The notes beneath the pieces were generated by a model. That model was not told the DNA's origin. It saw nothing but the letters and a program-made list of their open reading frames with translations, and ran no database searches. Positions 1 through 6,695 of a stretch of 7,969 nt of DNA are shown one piece after another. The stretch is from positions 1-7,969 of the forward strand of contig JAOZST010000178.1 in assembly GCA_029939535.1 (NCBI GenBank), in the 5' to 3' direction. Position 1 is the first letter of the stretch. The number at the start of each line of letters is the position of its first letter. The translations under genes and the position numbers were made by a program. This stretch comes from NBML01 sp029939535 (GTDB lineage Bacteria > Desulfobacterota > Desulfobacteria > Desulfobacterales > Desulfobacteraceae).

Positions 1-219
1 AAATGAATCCTCGTCAATGGTAAGAACAGGAAAATACTTTTCATAAAAATGTTTACTTACCACTGGCCCGGTGGTCAGCAGGGGTTCTGTTCTGATATTT
101 ATGATGGCAGCCTGGGCCTTATTATTTCTGATAAGCTCAAGGATCATAAGTGAACCAGTACTTGATCCTTTTCCATATGGGAAAACCAGTACCTTATCCG
201 CGATACAGGTTTTGTAAAG
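1..219 (-). pseudogene. Aconitase-X swivel-domain (DUF126-like) remnant, 5' truncated, runs off window
   Basis: A 73-codon minus-strand frame runs off the window at position 1. It contains DKVLVFPYGKGSSTGS, then a helix, then QAAIINIRTEPLLTTGPVVS. These match the core of the DUF126/aconitase-X swivel domain: the VLVFPxGKGSSTGS loop and the APAAIINxxAEPIxxTGAV segment. In this family the domain is the small subunit, or a fused domain, of AcnX-type dehydratases such as phosphomevalonate dehydratase and cis-3-hydroxyproline dehydratase. About 50 N-terminal family residues (the SFxGGVDPxTG region) are absent. A TGA at 220-222 precedes the frame, and there is no ATG, GTG or TTG before the conserved loop. 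The other two minus frames upstream show no convincing continuation. A degraded gene or a deletion/rearrangement junction is therefore the best reading; a sequencing or assembly error is the alternative. The domain identity is fairly sure, the pseudogene status less so. Confidence 0.65.
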
Positions 220-257
220 TCAAGAAATAAGATTTCCTGGATTTTCTTCTTGATTTT
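216..257 (+). repeat. 11-bp inverted repeat followed by T-runs (possible weak plus-strand terminator)
   Basis: Positions 216-226 (AAAGTCAAGAA) pair with 247-257 (TTCTTGATTTT) through 11 pairs, one of them a G-T wobble, with a 20-nt loop. On the plus strand the second arm runs into T-rich sequence with an eight-T run ending at 270, as in an intrinsic terminator. The stem is AT-rich and the loop is long, so function is uncertain. No plus-strand gene is seen upstream. The repeat overlaps the TGA (220-222) that marks the break of the DUF126 fragment. Confidence 0.25.
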
Positions 258-348
258 TTATCTTTTTTTTGATGATATTCTAAATATTAAATTTCGGGCG
301 TTATTCTGGAAGAGACCACCAGTCTTACCATAAAAAAAATTAACCCCC

Positions 349-367
349 TTGTTTTGGAGCAAAACAA
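349..367 (+). promoter_or_regulatory. Hairpin holding the helicase Shine-Dalgarno sequence
   Basis: Positions 349-356 (TTGTTTTG) and 360-367 (CAAAACAA) are perfect reverse complements around a GAG triloop. The GGAG at 356-359 is the only Shine-Dalgarno-like sequence before the helicase and sits at the tip of this hairpin, 12 nt before the ATG at 372. This site decides the start: the alternative TTG at 354 lies inside the left stem arm and has only C/T-rich sequence upstream. Whether the hairpin tunes translation, or the perfect dyad is a protein-binding site, is inference. Confidence 0.4.
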
Positions 368-371
368 AAAT

Positions 372-2891
372 ATGCCTTCCACAGCTCCCCCAAACCATGA
401 ACTGCAACTGGCCAGCGACTTTGTTCAGCACACCGGCTGCAATATCTTTCTGACAGGCAAGGCAGGTACGGGCAAAACCACATTTCTTCATAATCTCAAA
501 AAAAATACCAAAAAAAGAATGATTGTCACAGCCCCCACTGGAGTGGCTGCCATCAATGCCGGGGGAGTTACCCTGCATTCTTTTTTCCAGCTGCCCTTTG
601 GCCCGTTCATACCGGGCAGTGAGTCCAATGCCGGCAATAGGCAGCGCCAGTTCAGGTTCAGCAGGGAAAAAAAACAAATTATCCAAAGCCTTGATCTCCT
701 GGTGATTGATGAAATCAGTATGGTCCGGGCAGATCTGCTGGATGCAGTAGATGGCGTTCTCCGCCGCCATCGCCGCAGCAGCCAGCCCTTTGGCGGAGTA
801 CAACTGCTGATGATCGGAGATCTTCACCAGCTGTCTCCCGTGGCAAAGCAGACGGACTGGCAGATTTTACAGCAATATTATGAATCTGTTTATTTTTTCA
901 GCAGCCATGCCCTTGAACAGACTCAACTTTTCACCATTGAATTACAACATATTTATCGTCAGTCAAACCCGGGTTTTATCAAGCTTCTTAACCAGGTGCG
1001 GGATAACCGGCTTGATGGAACTGCAATTTCCGAACTGAATCAGCGTTATATCCCTGATTTTACTCCCCTGGACGGCCAGGGTTTTATCACCCTGACCACC
1101 CACAATAACAAAGCGGAATCCATCAACAGATCCAGGCTCCGGGCATTGGAAAAAACATCTTGTTTTTTCTCGGCACACATATCCGGAGATTTTCCCGAGC
1201 ACACCTATCCTACCCAGGCCAGGCTTGAGTTTAAAGAGGGAGCCCAGGTAATGTTCCTTCGAAACGATGCCTCTGGCGAAAAAAACTATTATAACGGCAA
1301 AATAGGCAAAATAAAAAAAATTTTCAATGAATCCATCAGCATCCTCTGCCCAGGGGATTCCAAAGAGATCCTGGTGGAGCCCATGGCCTGGGAAAATATA
1401 AAATACACATTAAACCCGGAGAACAATGAGGTCCAGGAGGAAATTATTGGCAAATTCAAGCAATACCCCCTGAAACTTGCCTGGGCCATCACCATCCATA
1501 AAAGCCAGGGCCTGACCTTTGAAAAAGCCATCATTGATTCTGAATCAGCCTTTGCCCATGGTCAGGTATATGTGGCCCTGAGTCGATGCAAAACCTTTGA
1601 AGGGATGGTGCTTACATCCCCTATCCCCTCCCAGGGCATTGAAACAGATTCAGCAATCCTGGAATTTGATAAAAGAACAGGACAAAACCCGCCCTCACCG
1701 GCCCTGCTTACCCAGGCAAAAATAAAGTATCAGCAGAAGCTGCTGCTGGATTGTTTTGATTTCCAGTCCCTGGACAACCGTTTCAGGTATCTTTTAAGGC
1801 TTATAAAGGGAAATGCCAGGTTGGTTCAGGTATCCGGCCTGACTGACCTGGGGCAGTTGGAGGAAATTGCCCAAAAACATATTTTCATGGTCAGCGCAAA
1901 ATTTAAACATCAATTGCTGGATATTTTTGCGGACAATTTTACAGACGATTGCCTGCCTGAATCCAATGCCTATGTTCAGGAGCGAACCACAAAAGCCTCA
2001 ACATGGTTCCAGGATAAATTTGCTCTGGCTTTTACTGAAATTGTACAAAGGCTTCGGTTGGAGACAGACAATAAAGAGCTGGGCAAAAGAATCAACAATG
2101 CCCTGGATAACCTGAAAAAAGAGATCGCTGTTAAACTGGCTGGCATCCAAAGCTGCAAAAAAGGATTTTCTTCTACAGATTATCTGGGGGCTGTATCCAG
2201 GGCTGAGATTGAGTTTGTCCCTGGAAAAACAAAAAAACACCAGGCCCTGGATTACAATGAATCAGACATTGAGCACCCGGAATTATTCCAGAGCCTTAAA
2301 GACTGGCGCTCCCTTAAAGCCAAAAAGGAAAGTCTTGCTCTTTTTCAGGTTTTACATCAACGGGTTTTAATCCAGATTGTAATTTACCTGCCCGATAATA
2401 TCAAGGACCTGAAAAAAATCAAAGGCGTGGGCAGAAAAACCATTGAAAAATACGGAGAAGAACTTGTATCAATTGTCACAGCCTATCGAAGGAAACACGG
2501 AATAGAAAAGGTGATATTGCCGCCTGCCACAGAAACGTCAAAAACAATAAAACCACAAAAAAGTGATCCGGTCCCAAAACAGTCAACCCCTTCTGATACC
2601 AAACAGATCAGTTTCAATATGTTCACCCAAGGGATGGGTATTCCTGAGATTGCAAAGGAAAGGGGGTTTGTGGAATCAACCATCCAGGGACATCTGGGTT
2701 TTTATGTGGAGACTGGTAAGTTGAATATTGACAAACTGATTTTACCTGAAAGACAGAAAGCCATTGAAAAGATACTGGCCACTGCTCCCAATAATTCCTA
2801 CAAGGCAATAAAAAATGAACTGGGAGACGATTTTTCCTATGGTGAAATCAAACTGATGCTTTCCCATCAATATTATCTGGCATCAAAATAA
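372..2891 (+). CDS. PIF1-like ATP-dependent DNA helicase with HRDC-like and C-terminal HTH domains
   Basis: This is an 839-residue cytoplasmic superfamily 1B helicase, counted from the ATG at 372. Motifs in order: Walker A GKAGTGKT (29-36), followed by the motif-Ia segment VTAPTGVAAINAGG; Walker B VIDEISM (DE at 113-114); GDLHQLSPV (149-157); IYRQS (about 194-198); AWAITIHKSQGLTFE (about 370-384); GQVYVALSRCK (about 397-407). Residues 435-635 are a less conserved helical linker. Residues 638-709 resemble an HRDC domain with a helix-hairpin-helix-like IKGVGRKTIEKYGEEL. Residues 742-834 resemble the HTH_40-type helix-turn-helix found at the C-terminus of such proteins. The family unwinds DNA 5' to 3' using ATP; the exact role here (repair, replication, or R-loop/G4 removal) cannot be read from the sequence. 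The frame extends upstream to a TTG at 354, but the ATG is preferred because of the GGAG at 356-359. The stop lies 15 bp before the kinase start, so co-transcription is likely. Confidence 0.9.
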   Translation: MPSTAPPNHELQLASDFVQHTGCNIFLTGKAGTGKTTFLHNLKKNTKKRMIVTAPTGVAAINAGGVTLHSFFQLPFGPFIPGSESNAGNRQRQFRFSREKKQIIQSLDLLVIDEISMVRADLLDAVDGVLRRHRRSSQPFGGVQLLMIGDLHQLSPVAKQTDWQILQQYYESVYFFSSHALEQTQLFTIELQHIYRQSNPGFIKLLNQVRDNRLDGTAISELNQRYIPDFTPLDGQGFITLTTHNNKAESINRSRLRALEKTSCFFSAHISGDFPEHTYPTQARLEFKEGAQVMFLRNDASGEKNYYNGKIGKIKKIFNESISILCPGDSKEILVEPMAWENIKYTLNPENNEVQEEIIGKFKQYPLKLAWAITIHKSQGLTFEKAIIDSESAFAHGQVYVALSRCKTFEGMVLTSPIPSQGIETDSAILEFDKRTGQNPPSPALLTQAKIKYQQKLLLDCFDFQSLDNRFRYLLRLIKGNARLVQVSGLTDLGQLEEIAQKHIFMVSAKFKHQLLDIFADNFTDDCLPESNAYVQERTTKASTWFQDKFALAFTEIVQRLRLETDNKELGKRINNALDNLKKEIAVKLAGIQSCKKGFSSTDYLGAVSRAEIEFVPGKTKKHQALDYNESDIEHPELFQSLKDWRSLKAKKESLALFQVLHQRVLIQIVIYLPDNIKDLKKIKGVGRKTIEKYGEELVSIVTAYRRKHGIEKVILPPATETSKTIKPQKSDPVPKQSTPSDTKQISFNMFTQGMGIPEIAKERGFVESTIQGHLGFYVETGKLNIDKLILPERQKAIEKILATAPNNSYKAIKNELGDDFSYGEIKLMLSHQYYLASK

Positions 2892-2906
2892 ACCAGGGGA
2901 TGCCAG

Positions 2907-5150
2907 ATGAAAAACCTTTTTTTAAAGCCAGATCAAACCTTTTCCAGCATCCGCTCAAAATTCATTGCCATCTTTTTTATTCTAGGTGTGATACCCCTTA
3001 TTATAGTTGGATTCTTTGCCTATAAAAGTGCCTCAAACGCACTTTTGTTACAGACCAGGGAACAATTGGGCAACCTTGCAGATAAAACTGCCCAGCAGAT
3101 TGATACTTTCTTTGAAGTTGTTGAAAAAGATATCAATTTATTATCAAATTTTCCCTTTATCCAGCTTTCTTTTCTTCAGTTTGAATTTGGTCAAAGGCTT
3201 GATACCGTCAAAAGACTGGTGGAGGAATACGGAGAAAAAAATCAATACTATAAACAGATCCATTTGATCAATCTCACGGGGAAACCCATTTTAACTGTTC
3301 CCGGGAGAAATGCTGAAAATCCTGAAATATTTAACAACCTTGACTGGTTCAATCCTGCCCTTGAAAAAGAGATCTATTTATCAGACATCATTCTGGATAA
3401 ACATTTTAGAGATTCCTTTATGATCCTTACAAAAAAAGTATATGATTTTGAAGACAGGAAAAAACCAGTGGGAATACTTGCCTTTGAAATCAGACTCTCC
3501 TCCTTTACATCCTTTGTTTCAAGCCTGAAAATCGGGGTCCAGGGATATTCCTTCCTGCTCAATGACAAGGGCTACCTCCTTTCCCACCCGGATAAGGACT
3601 TGATTTTCAAGGATACCTTTCTGAAAAGCGGGGATGAAAACCTTGCCCACCTGATAAAAAAAATGGAGTCAGGAGAACGGGGGTTTGGACAATATTTTTT
3701 TAAAAAAATGAAAAAATACATGGTGTTTACACCCTGCCGTATAAAAAACTGGAGTGTTGGAATCACACTGCAACGGTCAGAATTCATGGCTGACATCCTT
3801 AAACTTCGCCAGAGCATGATGACATTCAGCGCCTTGATTATTGCTCTGATCGTTTTTGTTTCCCTTTTGTTTGTCAGAAGCCTGACCCAGCCCATCAGCC
3901 AATTGATCACCGGTGCCAGGGCCATTGGAGAAGGGGATCTGGATCAGGCCATTACAGTGGAATCCTCCGATGAACTCCAGGACCTGGCAAGGGAATTCAA
4001 CAAAATGGCTGCCAGGCTGAAAACAAGCATGCAGGAGATTGTTGAACTTAAAACATTCAGCGATGATATATTCAGAAGTGTATCCAGTGGGATTATTACA
4101 GTTGACCGCAAAGGAGATTTAACATCCATTAACAAGAGCGCCCAGGAAATTTTATTATTTACCAGTCACAGAATTGATAAAGAATCAAATGAAAACATCC
4201 CGGAGAATATCAAAAAAGCCCTTGACCTGCTGGTGCTGACCCTTGAAAAAAAAGAAAAAATAGAACACCAGGTCATGGATTATCTGAACCACCAGGGAGA
4301 ACCAGTTTTTATTGAACTCAACACCTCCCTGCTCAATGACAGCCAGGGAAAAATCATAGGTGCCATTGCAGATATAAGGGACATCACCCTTAGAAAACGC
4401 ATGGAAGAATTAATGGTAAGGGTGGATAAACTGGCCTCTCTGGGAGAATTATCTGCCGGTATTGCCCATGAAATCAGAAATCCCCTTGCAGGGATGAAAA
4501 CAAGTATCCAGGTATTGGCAAAAAAATTGACCGGACCTTCACAGCTTATTTTAATCAAAGGTATTTTAAGCGAAATAGACCGCCTCAATAAAATCGTGAC
4601 TGATCTATTAAAATTCTCAGGTCCTTCTCCATCCTACCCAGGGGCCGTGGACATAAAGATTGTATTGAAAACAACCCTGGATCTTTTAAAGGAAAAAATA
4701 AAAAACCTGGATATTAAAATTATTAAAAAATATGACCATGGGGTTCCAGATGCCTTCCTTGACAGAGAGCAGATTCAACAGGTATTTTTAAACCTTATGC
4801 TCAATGCGGTTAATGCCATGCCCCATGGCGGAACCCTGACCATTTCCATAAAAAGGATAATGGACCAGAACAGGATCAAAGAAAAAATCACCCGGTCTTT
4901 CAGTCCTGGGTTGTCAATGGAAAATGAATATATGTCTGTTTCTTTTAGGGATACAGGGTGTGGGATAAAAGAAGAAAACCTGCACCGGGTATTTAATCCC
5001 TTTTTCACAACCGATCCCAATGGTACGGGGCTGGGGCTCTCCATTACCCATAAGCTTCTGGAAAAAAACAATGCCTTTATTTACATTGACAGCAAAGAAA
5101 AAAAGGGGTGTAAAGTCACCCTTATTATACCCGTGGCAGATGAATCCTGA
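2907..5150 (+). CDS. Membrane sensor histidine kinase (dCache-HAMP-PAS-HisKA-HATPase), NtrB-like
   Basis: This is a 747-residue inner-membrane kinase. A short cytoplasmic N-terminus leads to TM1 (about 18-38). An extracytoplasmic segment (about 40-300) has a long first helix and two alpha/beta lobes typical of a double-Cache ligand sensor, with LINLTGKPILTV, FRDSFMILTKKVYD, VGILAFEI and GYSFLLNDKGYLLSHP. TM2 is about 306-324, followed by a HAMP domain (325-378, with DELQDLAREFNKMAARL). A PAS domain (385-495) ends in DITLRKRMEEL. The HisKA domain carries the phospho-acceptor His521 in GIAHEIRNPL. The ATPase domain has the N-box NLMLNAVNAMP (Asn633), DTGCGI (682-687), an F-box FNPFFTT (696-702) and GTGLGLSI (706-713). 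All catalytic motifs are intact. The ATG has a good Shine-Dalgarno, AGGGGA at 2895-2900, with 6-nt spacing. It is predicted to phosphorylate Asp54 of the regulator encoded 51 bp downstream. The ligand is unknown; dCache domains often bind small organic acids or amino acids. Confidence 0.95.
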   Translation: MKNLFLKPDQTFSSIRSKFIAIFFILGVIPLIIVGFFAYKSASNALLLQTREQLGNLADKTAQQIDTFFEVVEKDINLLSNFPFIQLSFLQFEFGQRLDTVKRLVEEYGEKNQYYKQIHLINLTGKPILTVPGRNAENPEIFNNLDWFNPALEKEIYLSDIILDKHFRDSFMILTKKVYDFEDRKKPVGILAFEIRLSSFTSFVSSLKIGVQGYSFLLNDKGYLLSHPDKDLIFKDTFLKSGDENLAHLIKKMESGERGFGQYFFKKMKKYMVFTPCRIKNWSVGITLQRSEFMADILKLRQSMMTFSALIIALIVFVSLLFVRSLTQPISQLITGARAIGEGDLDQAITVESSDELQDLAREFNKMAARLKTSMQEIVELKTFSDDIFRSVSSGIITVDRKGDLTSINKSAQEILLFTSHRIDKESNENIPENIKKALDLLVLTLEKKEKIEHQVMDYLNHQGEPVFIELNTSLLNDSQGKIIGAIADIRDITLRKRMEELMVRVDKLASLGELSAGIAHEIRNPLAGMKTSIQVLAKKLTGPSQLILIKGILSEIDRLNKIVTDLLKFSGPSPSYPGAVDIKIVLKTTLDLLKEKIKNLDIKIIKKYDHGVPDAFLDREQIQQVFLNLMLNAVNAMPHGGTLTISIKRIMDQNRIKEKITRSFSPGLSMENEYMSVSFRDTGCGIKEENLHRVFNPFFTTDPNGTGLGLSITHKLLEKNNAFIYIDSKEKKGCKVTLIIPVADES

Positions 5151-5201
5151 ATTTTTCTGTAAAAATCCATATTGGAAGAAAAAAAGCAGAGGAAGTAAAA
5201 C

Positions 5202-6695
5202 ATGCCGGAAGAAAGAGTATTAATTGTAGATGATGAAAAAGTGCTTTGCCTTTCTTTGAAAATGGACTTTGAAGAGGACGGGTACCTGGTTAAAACTTCA
5301 AACTCAGGAGAGCATGCCCTGGAATTAATTTTTGATTTTGATCCGGGTGTTGTGCTTCTGGATCTGCGGCTGCCTGGGATTAACGGAATTGAGGTCTTAA
5401 AAAAGATTAAGGAATACAACCCGGACATTGATGTGATTATCATGACTGCCTTTGGTGACACAAAAATCACGGTGGAAGCTGTAAAATGCGGGGCCTTTCA
5501 TTTTATAAACAAACCCTTTGAACTGGAAGAATTAAAAAAACTGGTGGCCCAGGCAATTAAGGGCCAGGTCTTAAAAAGAGAGGTTGAATATCTCAGGTAT
5601 CAGCAGCGAAAAATATACAGGTTCTGTGACCTTGTGGGGCAGAGTGATAAAATGATGGAGATATACAAGCAGATTGAAATCCTTTCCCAGACAGATCATA
5701 CCACTGTGCTTATCCTGGGGGAAAGTGGAACAGGCAAGGAACTCATTGCCAGTGCCATTCATTTTAAGAGCAAACGAAACAAAGCCCCTTTCATGGAAAT
5801 CAATTGTGCATCTTTACCGGAAAATTTAATTGAAAGCGAGCTTTTCGGTTATGAAAAGGGCGCATTCACCGATGCAAAACAGCAGAAAAAAGGATTATTG
5901 GAAATTGCCAACCAGGGCACAGTTTTCCTTGATGAAATTGCAGAAATGCCTTTATCCATCCAGGCCAAACTACTTACTTTCCTGGAAAAAAAACAGTTTA
6001 AACGACTGGGAAGCGGAAAGGATATTGAAGTGGATGTTAGGATCATTGCTGCCACAAACCAGAACCTTGCAAGGGCAATTGAGAAGAAAAAATTCAGAAA
6101 AGACCTTTATTACAGGTTGAATGTTGTTTCCATCCACGCCCCTCCCCTTCGGGAACGCAGGGATGATGTTCTGGTTTTATCTAATTATTTTCTGGAAGAA
6201 TTTTCCAGGGACATGGGAAAGGTCCCCAAAACCCTTGTGCCTGAGGTTGAAAAAATTTTTACGGTCTACCCCTGGTATGGAAATGTCAGGGAGTTGAGAA
6301 ATGTTATTGAGCGGGCCGTTATCTTCTGTACGGATCAAAAGGTTGATAAAGATCTTCTGCCCCGGGAAATGCTGGATTATAAGCCCGACCAAACAAACCA
6401 GAATCAGGTCAATCAGAACCAGATGAACCCTGACCAGATAAATCCTGACCAGATGAATTCAAACCAGACCCGTCAGAACCAAAATGATCAAAGCCTGAAA
6501 GACAAAGTACCCCTTGATGAGGCATTGCTGGATTTTGAAAAACAGATCATTGAGGATGCCTTAGAACAGACAAAAGGAAATAAGACTGCAGCAGCAAGCC
6601 TGCTTGGTATCAGCAGGTATTCCCTGATACGCCGATTAAAAAAACTAGAAAAAGCAAACAAGACAGAAAAAAAAGACAAGATACTGACCAGATGA
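5202..6695 (+). CDS. Sigma-54-dependent response regulator, NtrC family
   Basis: This 497-residue cytoplasmic regulator has three domains. The receiver (about 1-120) has the acidic pair Asp10/Asp11, phospho-acceptor Asp54 in LLDLRLPG, Thr82 and Lys104. The AAA+ sigma-54 interaction domain (about 143-373) has Walker A GESGTGKE (173-180), the sigma-54 loop as GAFTDA (220-225) instead of the usual GAFTGA, Walker B VFLDEI (241-246), sensor I AATNQ (283-287), FRKDLYYRLNV, and YPWYGNVRELRN. A C-terminal Fis-type HTH (about 443-482, NKTAAASLLGISRYSLIRRL) binds DNA. Between AAA+ and HTH lies an Asn/Gln-rich linker of seven five-residue repeats (396-430). The ATG is preceded by AGAGGA at 5188-5193, with 8-nt spacing. 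The stop overlaps the next start as ATGA. It is expected to activate sigma-54 promoters when phosphorylated by the upstream kinase; targets are unknown, and no convincing sigma-54 site was seen in this window. Confidence 0.95.
   Translation: MPEERVLIVDDEKVLCLSLKMDFEEDGYLVKTSNSGEHALELIFDFDPGVVLLDLRLPGINGIEVLKKIKEYNPDIDVIIMTAFGDTKITVEAVKCGAFHFINKPFELEELKKLVAQAIKGQVLKREVEYLRYQQRKIYRFCDLVGQSDKMMEIYKQIEILSQTDHTTVLILGESGTGKELIASAIHFKSKRNKAPFMEINCASLPENLIESELFGYEKGAFTDAKQQKKGLLEIANQGTVFLDEIAEMPLSIQAKLLTFLEKKQFKRLGSGKDIEVDVRIIAATNQNLARAIEKKKFRKDLYYRLNVVSIHAPPLRERRDDVLVLSNYFLEEFSRDMGKVPKTLVPEVEKIFTVYPWYGNVRELRNVIERAVIFCTDQKVDKDLLPREMLDYKPDQTNQNQVNQNQMNPDQINPDQMNSNQTRQNQNDQSLKDKVPLDEALLDFEKQIIEDALEQTKGNKTAAASLLGISRYSLIRRLKKLEKANKTEKKDKILTR
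6387..6491 (+). repeat. Seven-unit 15-bp in-frame tandem repeat in the regulator linker
   Basis: Seven consecutive 15-bp units encode the pentapeptides DQTNQ, NQVNQ, NQMNP, DQINP, DQMNS, NQTRQ and NQNDQ. The consensus is [D/N]-Q-x-N-x. The units are imperfect at DNA level but share CAG/CAA at codon 2 and mostly AAT/AAC at codon 4. The array fills residues 396-430, exactly between the AAA+ domain and the Fis HTH, so copy-number changes would lengthen the linker without breaking the frame. Confidence 0.85.

Noticed and set aside
354..356. TTG 354 as the helicase start
   Set aside because: Upstream sequence is C/T-rich without a Shine-Dalgarno, while ATG 372 has GGAG 12 nt upstream.
258..827. 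189-codon minus-strand open frame opposite the helicase N-terminus
   Set aside because: It lies antisense to the Walker A and Walker B region of a clearly real helicase, has no recognisable domain, and reads as a Cys/Phe-rich shadow translation.
5151..5166. ATTTTT-CTGT-AAAAAT inverted repeat after the kinase stop codon
   Set aside because: It has six A-T pairs only and no following T-run, so it is too weak for a terminator and plausible by chance in AT-rich sequence.
5172..5189. GG-N10-GC spacing resembling a sigma-54 promoter between kinase and regulator genes
   Set aside because: Only the GG and GC dinucleotides fit; the rest of the consensus is absent, the spacer is a poly-A tract, and it abuts the regulator's ribosome-binding site.
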